DNA of 64,000 nt from positions 62,001 through 126,000 of the forward strand of contig NZ_SADR02000004.1 of NCBI RefSeq assembly GCF_004010325.2, given 5' to 3'. Shown here piece by piece: positions 1 through 8,213 of this stretch (position 1 is its first letter; every line of letters starts with the position of its first letter). Made by a program: the position numbers and the translations under genes. The notes under the pieces are model-generated. The model was not told the origin of the DNA and did no database searches. It saw only the letters and a list, made by a program, of their open reading frames with translations. The stretch is from Mesorhizobium sp. M00.F.Ca.ET.216.01.1.1. Its GTDB lineage: Bacteria; Pseudomonadota; Alphaproteobacteria; Rhizobiales; Rhizobiaceae.

Positions 1-226
1 TGGTGGCCGAGACCGCCGACCGCGTCATCGTCCAGTACAAGGGCCGCAAGATGGAAGAGGCCGACGTCCTGTCGCTGTTTGAATCGCCGAAGAGCAACTA
101 CACGCGCGCGCTCCTGTCGGCGCTGCCGGAAAACGCCGTCGGCGACCGGCTGCCGACCGTCTCCGACATGCTGTTCGAACCGGCCCCCTCTGCAACAGGA
201 ATCGGGTCTGCATCGGGAGCCACGTC

Positions 227-230
<4 letters not shown>
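1..230 (+). CDS. Peptide ABC transporter ATP-binding protein, OppD/DppD type (3' end only)
   Basis: Only the last 75 or so codons lie in the window; the reading frame enters from the left edge. The visible part (VAETADRVIVQYKGRKMEEA, then a segment ending SPKSNYTRALLSALPE) is the region after the H-loop of oligopeptide-type ATPases, which ends with the typical 'P-x-x-x-Y-T-x-A-L-L-x-A-x-P' stretch of the oligopeptide transporter C-terminal domain. The stop codon overlaps the start of the next ATPase gene by four bases (ATGA), which indicates translational coupling. The Walker motifs are outside the window. The protein would hydrolyse ATP on the cytosolic face of a peptide importer; its substrate cannot be told from this fragment. 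Confidence 0.9.
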
Positions 231-1053
<823 letters not shown>

Positions 1054-1057
<4 letters not shown>

Positions 1058-1275
1058 TCAGGGGCTACAGCGACACCCACGCCCGCGCGCAGTCGAAATT
1101 CGACAGGGTGTTGTCGGCGCTCGATCTGCTCAAGGGCCGCGACGACGCCGCCGACTGGATCAGGCGCCTGCGCGAAGCGGCGCTCAAGGACGAGAACGGC
1201 GACATGCTGGACGGCGCGCTGAAGACTGTGGCGACGCTGGGCGACAGCGCTGTTTCATCAAGTTCATCACGCTGA
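1054..1275 (+). pseudogene. Orphan 3' fragment resembling the end of an indolepyruvate oxidoreductase beta-type gene
   Basis: Directly after the OppF stop, another frame is open through about 70 codons and reads like protein, not a shadow: LIRGYSDTHARAQSKFDRVL, then GRDDAADWIRRLREAALKDE and DGALKTVATL before a TGA at 1273. From memory this matches the C-terminal tail of IorB-like indolepyruvate ferredoxin oxidoreductase subunits (the 'KGYxDTHxR' and 'WxxRLRxAAL' blocks). That identity has not been checked. No ATG with a ribosome-binding site exists in this frame, and the frame starts inside the OppF stop region. The best reading is a remnant left by a deletion that joined the transporter operon to the 3' end of another gene. 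Confidence 0.45.
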
Positions 1276-1289
1276 TCGGTGAAAATAGC

Positions 1290-1365
1290 TGGTGCCGCTT
1301 AGGTGACTCGAACACCTGACCCCATCATTACGAATGATGTGCTCTACCAACTGAGCTAAAGCGGC
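1290..1365 (-). tRNA. tRNA-Thr, anticodon CGU
   Basis: Read on the minus strand, the 76-nt sequence starts GCCGCTTTAGCTCAGTTGG and folds as a complete cloverleaf. The acceptor stem is GCCGCTT/AAGCGGC, the D-loop contains AGCTCAGTTGGTAGAGC, and the T-loop is GTTCGAGTC. The anticodon stem CATCA/TGATG closes the loop TTCGTAA, which gives anticodon CGT (reads ACG, threonine). The CCA end is encoded in the genome. It lies just downstream of the iorB-like remnant, on the opposite strand. Confidence 0.95.
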
Positions 1366-1705
1366 CCGGGAAGCCGGAGCCTCCAAGATGCGCTGGGTGA
1401 TAGCCTCAACCCGTTACGAATTCAAGATGGCCAGCCGTGAATTCAAGATAGCGCTTGTCAATTCGTATCGGCGCCCAATTGCCAGCCCAAAATGGCCGCT
1501 GCACCGACCCGCCCTTCGGTCGCGCGGGTGACTGCCTGGGCACGGCGCTCGTGATCGCAGCCGGGAAAACCCGCAAAATATATTGATTTCCTTGTAGAAA
1601 AACCTCCGAAATGAGCTCTGGAGGCGTCGGCAGGGCAGAATGCGGCTGCCCGCCCGTTGATTGATTGGTCGCCTACGGCTAACGATCATGTCAATGTGAG
1701 CGCAC
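1366..1705. other. Non-coding gap with a short direct repeat
   Basis: No convincing gene is seen in these 340 bases. The 11-mer GAATTCAAGAT occurs twice (1418-1428 and 1439-1449), offset by 21 bases, or about two helical turns. That spacing is compatible with a protein-binding site but could be chance. A short imperfect inverted repeat (CCTCC…GGAGG) lies near 1601-1623. The gap must hold the promoter of the tRNA (minus strand) and of the gene at 1706 (plus strand). Confidence 0.35.
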
Positions 1706-2932
1706 GTGCAGAGGGAATTCGCTTTGGACGCGATCGAAAAAGCGATCCGGAACGCCTTCGAGAAGGGCAATGCCGACGACCGCGCGTTTCGCGAGCGGGT
1801 CTATCGATCGGCCTTCGCCGCGCTGGACCGTGTGCTCCAGGCCAATCCGAACGTGACGGTCGAAGTCGCCATCAAGCGCCGCAAGGCAGTGCAGGCGAAG
1901 ATCGCGGAAATCGAATCCGAATTCCTGCCCGCGGTTCCCGACGCTGCGCCGCAGACGGACAATGTCGCCACGGCGCCAGCGGTGGAGCACCCGACACCTG
2001 AGGAAACCGCGCCGTCGCCCGAGGTCGCCGCGGCGCCTGCGGTCGAGCACCCGACAAATCCGCCTGAGGAAACCACTCCGTCGCTCGAGGTCGACAGGCC
2101 GGCGCAGCGACCTGAATCCGACAAGTCATTCGATGCGCCCCGGTCACGCGTGCTGCCGGTCGTCCCCGACATCATGCCCGAGGCGGTTCTTCCCGGTGCA
2201 CCGCCCATCGACATGCCGGCTTCCGCCTCGACGGGTGGCAACGACGACGAGGTGACGCCCGACCGCGACGAAAGGCGGGTGAGAGGGCGGCGGCTGCCGT
2301 TGACCGCGATCTTCCTTGGCGTGACGCTGCTCGCCGCTGCCGGCATCGGCCTGTATTTCGCCAAGCAAACCGGCGTCTTCAAGTCGCCGGCGCAGCTCGA
2401 TACGTCCCCACCGCAAACGCCTCCAGCGGTCGATGATGACGACTTCTCGCCGCCCGATGACACGGCCTCGCCGCTAAAGCCCGGCGAGGCCGAACGTGAC
2501 TGGATCAACGTGTTTGCGCCGAGCGACCCGACGCATGTCAGTACGCCCTCCGATGCCAAGGCCGACGTGATGCAAGACGACACCGGGTCGTTCCTGCGCA
2601 TCCGCTCCGGCGCTTCCGGCTCGGCCATCGCCTTCGATGTCGGGCAAGGCGTGCTTGAGAAGCTTGCCGGCAAACATGCCGTGTTCGACATTGTCGCCCG
2701 CTCCGAGGAGGGCAAGGAGACGCAGATTTCGGTCGACTGCAATTTCGGCGAACTCGGCGATTGCGGCCGCAAGCGCTATGCGGTCGGCCATGAGCACAAC
2801 GAATATTTGTTCGACGTGCAGTTTCCGGACAAGCATCCGGGTGCTGCTGGCACCATCGCCATCAATTCCGACTTCGACAAGCAGGGTAAGTCGGTCGACA
2901 TCTACGAAATCCGCGTCTCGATCGCCCAGTAA
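1706..2932 (+). CDS. Unrecognised single-pass membrane protein with proline-rich repeat
   Basis: I do not recognise this 408-residue protein. The N-terminal ~75 residues are helical and charged (DAIEKAIRNAFEKG, then KRRKAVQAKIAEIESEF). A Pro/Glu/Ala-rich linker follows, in which the unit APAVEHPTP-EET-PS-EV is present twice in tandem (about 1969-2090). One clear membrane segment lies near residues 197-218 (LTAIFLGVTLLAAAGIGLYF). The rest, about 190 residues, would be periplasmic and ends in a compact domain with two cysteines (CNFGELGDCG). The start is uncertain: GTG at 1706 has a poor Shine-Dalgarno, while TTG at 1724 has GAGGGA at 1711-1716. The cytosolic N-terminus and exported C-terminus suggest an envelope role, but no function can be assigned. 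Confidence 0.8.
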   Translation: MQREFALDAIEKAIRNAFEKGNADDRAFRERVYRSAFAALDRVLQANPNVTVEVAIKRRKAVQAKIAEIESEFLPAVPDAAPQTDNVATAPAVEHPTPEETAPSPEVAAAPAVEHPTNPPEETTPSLEVDRPAQRPESDKSFDAPRSRVLPVVPDIMPEAVLPGAPPIDMPASASTGGNDDEVTPDRDERRVRGRRLPLTAIFLGVTLLAAAGIGLYFAKQTGVFKSPAQLDTSPPQTPPAVDDDDFSPPDDTASPLKPGEAERDWINVFAPSDPTHVSTPSDAKADVMQDDTGSFLRIRSGASGSAIAFDVGQGVLEKLAGKHAVFDIVARSEEGKETQISVDCNFGELGDCGRKRYAVGHEHNEYLFDVQFPDKHPGAAGTIAINSDFDKQGKSVDIYEIRVSIAQ

Positions 2933-2967
2933 TACCTCGCGATAATCCAGTAATATCTCGTGCCGAT
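2926..2967. repeat. Two tandem copies of a 21-bp unit across the stop of the preceding gene
   Basis: The unit beginning CCAGTAATA at 2926 is repeated with a few changes at 2947 (period exactly 21). The first copy contains the TAA stop of the membrane protein gene, and the second carries an extra TAA. It is probably a small replication-slippage duplication in the convergent spacer before the DNA ligase gene. Confidence 0.6.
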
Positions 2968-2969
2968 AT

Positions 2970-4571
2970 CTAGCTGTCGAGCAGCGCCTGCAGCGTCTCG
3001 ATGCGGTCGGCTTCGGCTGCCGGCTTGTCCCAGCGCAGCCGCGAAATACGCGGAAAGCGCATGGCAACGCCCGATTTGTGCCGTGTCGAGCGGTTGAGCC
3101 CTTCGAACGCCACCTCCAGCACCAGCCCGGCCTCGCGATCGGCCCGTACCGAGCGGACCGGGCCGAAACGCTCGATTGTGTTGTCGCGGACATATTTGTC
3201 GATCTGCCTGAGTTCCTCATCGGTGAAGCCGAAATAGGCCTTTCCGACCGGCACCAGTTCCTCGGAGCCTTCCGGGCCTGACCAGACGCCAAACGTGTAG
3301 TCCGAATAGAAGCTCGAGCGCTTGCCGTGGCCGCGCTGGGCATACATCAGCACGGCGTCGACCGTATGCGGATCGCGCTTCCACTTGAACCATGGGCCTT
3401 TCGGCCGGCCGGCAAGATAGGGCGAATCCCAGCGCTTCAGCATCACGCCTTCGATGACCGGATGCAGCGGCTTGCGGCGCAATTCCTCCAGCGCCTGCCA
3501 GTCGGTGAACTCGACCAGCGGCGAAAGATCGAAGCGGCTCGGGTCGAGGCTCTTCACGAAGGCTTCGAGGCGGCCGCGCCGCTCGCGGAAGCAGAGCGGC
3601 CGCAAGTCCTCGTCGCCGATCTGCAGCACATCGTAGCAGCGCATGAACGCCGGGTATTGCTGCTGGATCTTCGGCGTCACGCTCTTGCGGTTCAGCCGTT
3701 GCTGCAGGTCCGAGAACGTGCCGGTCGCCTGCAAGGGATCGCCGACCAGAAGCTCGCCGTCGAGGGTGGCGGAAAAATTCATCGCTTCGCCGAAGTCGGG
3801 AAAGGCGCCGGAGACGTCGTCGCCGGTGCGCGAATAGAGCCGGCGAACGCCGCCTTCGCAAACCGCCTGGACGCGGATGCCGTCCCATTTCCACTCGGCT
3901 GCGTAATCTGCCGGATCGAGCTTTTCGAGATCGCCGTCACCGACCGGGGTCGACAGCATCACAGGCCGGAACAGCGCCAACGCCGTCTTTCTGGGTTTCT
4001 CGGCCTTGCCTTCCAGCCAGGCGAACAGCTCGGTATATGGTGGCGCCAGCCCGTGCCACAGCTCCTCGATCTCGGTTATGTCGACCCCGCCGAGGTCGGC
4101 CAGCGCCTGCTTGGCCAGCCGTGCCGAGACGCCGATGCGCAGGCCGCCGGTGACTAGCTTGATGATGGCGAAACGCGCCGAGATGCTGGCGCTGTCGAGC
4201 AGCCTGGCCAGCACTTTCGGCCCGTCGGAACGGCTCGCCGCCTGCAGTTTTGCCACCACCTCGGCGAGTGTCGGCGCATGGTTCGGGATATCCGCCGAAG
4301 ATTGTGGCCAGACCAGCGACACGGTTTCCGCCAGGTCGCCGACATAGTCGTAGGAATAGCGGAACAGCACCGGGTCCATGCGCTCGATGACCAGCGTGCG
4401 CAGCATCGCCGGCTTGACCGCCGCGATGGAAAGGTCGCCGGTGATGGCGGCCAGCGCCAGGCCGCGATCCGGATCCTCGACGCTGCGAAAATAGTCGGTT
4501 AAGAGCGTCAGCTTGCCGTTGCGCGACGGCGTCAGCACCAGGCGGTCGAGAAGCTCGGCGAAACGGTTCAT
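2970..4571 (-). CDS. ATP-dependent DNA ligase of the exonuclease/Lhr-associated family
   Basis: The 533-residue protein seals DNA nicks through a lysyl-AMP intermediate. The adenylation motif I is EWKWDGIR with catalytic Lys228. Other ligase motifs follow in order: YSRTGDD, LDGELLV (motif III), EGVMLKR (motif IV) and WFKWKRD (motif V). An N-terminal ~200-residue helical DNA-binding domain precedes them, as in eukaryote-like bacterial ligases, and there is no primase or nuclease fusion as in LigD. The start MNRFAELLDRLVLTP was chosen because the 66 codons upstream do not resemble the family. The gene follows the exonuclease at 4675-5685 by 103 bases on the same strand. In many bacteria these two genes go with an Lhr-type helicase and a phosphoesterase, and neither is nearby here. 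Confidence 0.92.
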   Translation of the reverse strand: MNRFAELLDRLVLTPSRNGKLTLLTDYFRSVEDPDRGLALAAITGDLSIAAVKPAMLRTLVIERMDPVLFRYSYDYVGDLAETVSLVWPQSSADIPNHAPTLAEVVAKLQAASRSDGPKVLARLLDSASISARFAIIKLVTGGLRIGVSARLAKQALADLGGVDITEIEELWHGLAPPYTELFAWLEGKAEKPRKTALALFRPVMLSTPVGDGDLEKLDPADYAAEWKWDGIRVQAVCEGGVRRLYSRTGDDVSGAFPDFGEAMNFSATLDGELLVGDPLQATGTFSDLQQRLNRKSVTPKIQQQYPAFMRCYDVLQIGDEDLRPLCFRERRGRLEAFVKSLDPSRFDLSPLVEFTDWQALEELRRKPLHPVIEGVMLKRWDSPYLAGRPKGPWFKWKRDPHTVDAVLMYAQRGHGKRSSFYSDYTFGVWSGPEGSEELVPVGKAYFGFTDEELRQIDKYVRDNTIERFGPVRSVRADREAGLVLEVAFEGLNRSTRHKSGVAMRFPRISRLRWDKPAAEADRIETLQALLDS

Positions 4572-4674
4572 GACGGTGCGAGCCGCGCGGGCTTGCGTTT
4601 CGTCGTGCCCCCCTCTGTCCCGGCAGGCCAGAGGGAGGCGCCGTGGAGCGCTATGTCGAAGATCGCCATCATCC

Positions 4675-5685
4675 TCAATCGCCCTCGTCCTCATAGCCGA
4701 CGAGGTGCAGCGGTCGCGCGGCAATGCCTTCGAGCTCGCACCAGCGCACCAGCGCTTCCTCGCGGCCATGCGTCACCCAGATTTCTTCAGCGCCGGTCTC
4801 TTTGATCGTGGCGGTCAGCTCATCCCAGTCGGCGTGGTCGGAAATGATCAGCGGCAGCTCGACACCGCCTTGCTTGGCGCGCTGGCGGATACGCATCCAG
4901 CCTGACGCGAAGCACGAGATCGGATCGGGAAAGCGCCGCGCCCAGCGGTCGGCGAAGGCAGATGGTGGGCCGACGACGATGGCGCCGGTGAAGTCGTCCT
5001 TGCCGCTGCTCTCGACTGTCGCCGGTTCGAGCATCCCGAGGTCAATGCCCTGGCTCTGGTAGTAGTCGCTGAGCTTGGCCAGCGCGCCATGGATGTAGAT
5101 CGGTCTGTCGTAGCCGGCATCGCGCAGCAGGCGCATAACCCGCTGCGCCTTGCCGAGCGCATAGGCGCCGATCAGATGCGAGCGCTCAGGAAACTGGGCG
5201 GCGGATTTCAGCAGGCGACCGATCTCTTCGGTGTCGGGTGGATGGCGGAACACCGGCAGGCCGAAGGTCGCCTCGGTGATGAACACGTCGCATTTGATCG
5301 GTTCGAACGGCTCGCAAGTGGCATCCCCCTGGCGCTTGTAGTCGCCGGACGCAACAATGCACGTGCCCTGATGCTCGACGGCGATCTGCGCCGAGCCCAG
5401 CACATGCCCGGCAGGATGAAAGGTGACGGAGACGCCGTTCAGCGCAATCGCTTCGCCAAGCACTGCCGCCTGCGTCGTGCCGGCAAAGCCCTCGCCATAG
5501 CGCAGCCCCATGATATCAAGCGTCTGCTGGGTGGCCAACACCGAGCGATGGCCGGAACGGGCATGGTCGGAATGACCGTGCGTGATCAGCGCCCGGCTGA
5601 CCGGCCGTACCGGGTCGATGAAGAAATCGCCGGGTGGGCAGTAGAGGCCCTCCGGGCGGGGATGGAGCAGGTCGCTGGCGCGCAT
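4675..5685 (-). CDS. Ligase-associated DNA exonuclease, metallo-beta-lactamase/beta-CASP fold
   Basis: The 336-residue protein belongs to the beta-CASP nucleases (SNM1/Artemis-like) that accompany the bacterial ATP-dependent ligase. The metal-binding motif HGHSDHAR is at residues 36-43. HPAGHVLGSAQI and SGDYKRQGD follow, with a C-terminal Asp-His pair (ISDHADW) and the THGRE motif. It probably trims DNA ends or processes damaged strands before the ligase seals them. The start MRASDLLHPRPEGLYC fits family N-termini better than the 34 codons upstream. It is the promoter-proximal gene of the ligase pair and diverges from the methyltransferase at 5793. Confidence 0.92.
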   Translation of the reverse strand: MRASDLLHPRPEGLYCPPGDFFIDPVRPVSRALITHGHSDHARSGHRSVLATQQTLDIMGLRYGEGFAGTTQAAVLGEAIALNGVSVTFHPAGHVLGSAQIAVEHQGTCIVASGDYKRQGDATCEPFEPIKCDVFITEATFGLPVFRHPPDTEEIGRLLKSAAQFPERSHLIGAYALGKAQRVMRLLRDAGYDRPIYIHGALAKLSDYYQSQGIDLGMLEPATVESSGKDDFTGAIVVGPPSAFADRWARRFPDPISCFASGWMRIRQRAKQGGVELPLIISDHADWDELTATIKETGAEEIWVTHGREEALVRWCELEGIAARPLHLVGYEDEGD

Positions 5686-5792
5686 CGCTCCAAGATAGTC
5701 GCTAATTGCGGCGCGGGAAGCCTGTTGCAAGTGACTGCTGACTCCAGCATAGACAAGGGATGCCGGCTGCATACGCTGGCAGGACAATCACC

Positions 5793-6724
5793 ATGAAACC
5801 GCTTCAGGCCTCGTCCGGCGATTTGAACGCCGACCGCCGTGCCGACTATGCCGAAATGCTGCATGCCTTTGGCGATCATGCGGCCGCGGCGGAGTTGCTG
5901 CTTGGCGCGCTGGAACTGGCGCCGCAGTGGGCGACGGGCTGGTTCCGTGTCGGCGAGATGCAGGAGGCGGCGGGCGCGCCGGATCTGGCGGCGCAGGCCT
6001 GGAGGACGGTGTTGAAGCTGGATCGGCGGATCGGCTTGGCGCTGCGCTGAAGCTGCAATTGATCGGCAAGGCACCGGTTGCCGCTGCACCGCCAAGCGCC
6101 TTCGTCGAGACGCTGTTCGACCACTATGCCGAGAGCTTCGAGCAATCGCTGGTCGACAAGCTCGGCTACCGCTTGCCTGAATTTCTCGATCAGGCCATTC
6201 GAGCGGCAAGGCCGGGCCGCTTTCCCCTTGTGCTCGATCTCGGCTGCGGCACTGGCCTGATGGGGCAAAGGTTGCGGCCGATCGCCGATCGGCTGGAGGG
6301 CTACGACATCTCGGCCAGCATGCTGAGAAAGGCGCGGGCCAAAGGCGTCTACGATCTCCTCGTCAAGGCGGACCTGCAGGACCTTGCCTATGCCGGCCGC
6401 AAAGCCGATCTGGTGACGATGGCCGACGTGTTCATCTATGTCGGCGCGCTCGAAGCCGTGGTGAGGACGGTTGCCGGGATGCTTGCCGGCGACGGCCTGT
6501 TTGCGTTTTCCGCCGAGAAGTTGGCTGCTGGAGAGTTGGCCGGCAGCGGTGACTTCGCGCTGCAGCCGTCACGCCGCTATGCGCATTCGCAAAGCTACAT
6601 CAGGCGCGTCCTGGCCGCCAACGGCTTTTCGATCCTGTCATTGGAAACGAGTGTTATCCGGCAGGATCGTCATCAGCCTGTCGAAGGGCTGGTTGTGGTG
6701 GCAAGCCTGTCTTCCAACACTTGA
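5793..6724 (+). pseudogene. SAM-dependent methyltransferase with N-terminal TPR-like region, frameshifted
   Basis: Two frames together encode one protein. The first (from ATG 5793, MKPLQASSGDLNADRRADYA) carries a TPR-like helix pair up to KLD and then runs into a stop at 6048-6050. The second continues with DRLGAALKLQLIGKAP and the methyltransferase domain: motif I LVLDLGCGTGLMG, then GYDISASML, MADVFIYVGAL and the C-terminal FALQPSRRYAHS block. Adding one C in GATCGG at about 6021-6026 (GAT-CCG-GCG-GAT-CGG) restores a continuous frame. This is therefore either a true one-base deletion or a sequencing error. If intact it would be a DREV/UbiE-like class I methyltransferase of unknown substrate, about 310 residues long. 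It diverges from the exonuclease gene. Confidence 0.8.
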
Positions 6725-6755
6725 CGTCTCCGACTGTTCGAGAATGTGACTAGAC

Positions 6756-6801
6756 CATCATCCCGAAAAGTGGAAACCGGTTTTCGGAGAATTTCGCATG
6801 C
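6756..6801. repeat. Palindromic intergenic repeat, family A (copy 1)
   Basis: The core CATCATCCCGAAAAGTGG, followed by a spacer and GGTTTTCGG, then ends in GCATGC. The same arrangement recurs at 22296, 38204 and 46816, with outer ends that form inverted repeats around ATGATC and a CCGAAAA/TTTTCGG inner stem. Such elements are common between genes in Mesorhizobium and relatives. This copy lies between the methyltransferase remnant and the lipoprotein gene. Confidence 0.75.
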
Positions 6802-6851
6802 TCGACTGGTGTCATTTGGCAAAGGCTGGGCAACGACATGGAGCATGTCCC

Positions 6852-7211
6852 ATGCGCTGGGACCTGATGGTTTTGGCATCCTGCCTGGCAGTGGCGGGTT
6901 GCGTCGGCAACTCGATGTCCGAACAGCAGGACGCGAACGTCCAGTCCTCCCTGCAATACGACAGCGTGCCTTGCGATCAATTGCTGGCGCAACGAAACGG
7001 ACTGGCGCAGCAATACCATTTGTCGGTGGACGCCAAGCCGTCCTTCTCCAACCCGGCGATGGGATTCGGCCCGTTCACGCCCGACATGCGCTCCAAGGCC
7101 AAGCGCGATGCCGATCAGGCAAGCGGCAAGATAGACGCCATGAACCGGTCCATTACCCGCCGCGAATGCGGCAAGCCGGCCAAGCAGAACAAGCTTGCTC
7201 TGCCCAGTTAA
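6852..7211 (+). CDS. Small predicted lipoprotein of unknown function
   Basis: The 119-residue product begins MRWDLMVLASCLAVAGCVGN, a short signal sequence with a lipobox LAVAGC, so the mature protein should be lipidated on its cysteine at residue 17. The remainder is hydrophilic and contains two further cysteines (one in SVPCDQLLAQRN and one in RRECGKPAK) which could form a disulphide in the periplasm. I do not recognise a family. An upstream in-frame ATG at 6798 would lie in the palindromic repeat and spoil the signal peptide, so ATG 6852 is preferred. The stop codon overlaps the stop of the convergent dehydrogenase gene. Confidence 0.75.
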   Translation: MRWDLMVLASCLAVAGCVGNSMSEQQDANVQSSLQYDSVPCDQLLAQRNGLAQQYHLSVDAKPSFSNPAMGFGPFTPDMRSKAKRDADQASGKIDAMNRSITRRECGKPAKQNKLALPS

Positions 7212-8149
7212 TAACCTGCCTTGCGGTCAACCAGGTTCTCAAGCTTCTCGCCGCGCTCGTAGGCGTCCATCTGCCGAAGCATTATCGGCACCAGATGAAC
7301 CGGATCCGAGGTTGCCGCCGCGTGCGGTGTCACGAACACCTTCGGATGGCCCCACAGCGGGCTGGTCTTCGGCAGCGGCTCGACCTCGAACACGTCGAGG
7401 CTCGCCTCCTTCAGCGTGCCGTCTTTCAGTGCACGCACGATGTCGGCATCCTTCTGCAGGCGGCCGCGCCCGGCATTGATCAGCACCGAGCCGCCAAGGC
7501 CGTTGCGCTTCCGCAGTTGCTTAAGCACACCATAATTGATGATGCCGTGCGTCTCGGGGGTGAGCGGCAAAAGTACCACAAGGATGTCGGTGGCATTGAG
7601 GAACGGGACCAGGCCGGCCTCTCCCGAATAGGTGGAAACACCTTTCATCGGCCGGTCGGTGCGTGACCAGCCATTGACCGGAAAGCCGAGCGCCAACAGC
7701 ACAGACGTCGCCGCGCGGCCGAGGTTGCCGAGGCCCATGATGCCGACGGAGATGTCGCCTGCCGGCCGTTGCTGCGGCTCGTGCCAGATCTTCTTTTGCT
7801 GTTGCGCCCGGTAGAGCATGCCCTGGCGATGGTGATCGAGCACCCGCCAGACGACATATTCGGTCATGTACTGAGTGAGATTGTCGGCGACGACCTTGAC
7901 GATCGGCACGTCGGGCAGGCCGGGATCGGCGAAGATATGATCGACGCCGGCGCCAATCGAAAAGATGGCGCGCAGATTGGGTAGCGACGACAGAAGGTTC
8001 GGCCGCTGCTTCCACACCACCGCGTAGGTGATCGACGGATCGCTGGCGCTGTCAGGCTCGAGCACCACCTCCCGCTCCGCCGACAGCAGTTCGCGCCAGC
8101 GTTGCGGATGAAAGCCCGTGACGGCGAGCAGGATGCGGCCTTTTTCCAT
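7208..8149 (-). CDS. ghrA: Glyoxylate/hydroxypyruvate reductase A-type 2-hydroxyacid dehydrogenase
   Basis: The 313-residue NAD(P)-dependent D-2-hydroxyacid dehydrogenase is predicted to reduce glyoxylate to glycolate and hydroxypyruvate to glycerate in the cytosol. The Rossmann motif is GIMGLGNLGRA. Catalytic blocks are NAGRGRL (Arg), FEVEPLP (Glu) and TPHAAA (His). The short N-terminal domain with FSIGAGVDHI and the 'TQYMTEYVVWRVL' helix point to the GhrA branch more than to GhrB or SerA. Length matches the E. coli enzyme. Its stop overlaps the convergent lipoprotein stop by four bases. The gap to the yejF stop at 8214 is short, so it may be the last gene of the yej transcript or have its own promoter. 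Confidence 0.88.
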   Translation of the reverse strand: MEKGRILLAVTGFHPQRWRELLSAEREVVLEPDSASDPSITYAVVWKQRPNLLSSLPNLRAIFSIGAGVDHIFADPGLPDVPIVKVVADNLTQYMTEYVVWRVLDHHRQGMLYRAQQQKKIWHEPQQRPAGDISVGIMGLGNLGRAATSVLLALGFPVNGWSRTDRPMKGVSTYSGEAGLVPFLNATDILVVLLPLTPETHGIINYGVLKQLRKRNGLGGSVLINAGRGRLQKDADIVRALKDGTLKEASLDVFEVEPLPKTSPLWGHPKVFVTPHAAATSDPVHLVPIMLRQMDAYERGEKLENLVDRKAGY

Positions 8150-8213
8150 TGCGGATTCTTCTTCCCTGTTATTCCGGACCTGTTGTTCGAGGCCTTGTCA
8201 TTGCGGCTTATTG

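Noticed and set aside
1290..1365. tRNA-Thr as an integration site of a mobile element
   Set aside because: No integrase gene, no second copy of the tRNA 3' end and no change of composition were seen in the window.
6024..6050. Programmed ribosomal frameshift in the methyltransferase gene
   Set aside because: No slippery heptamer or downstream structure at the junction; a one-base deletion explains the break exactly.
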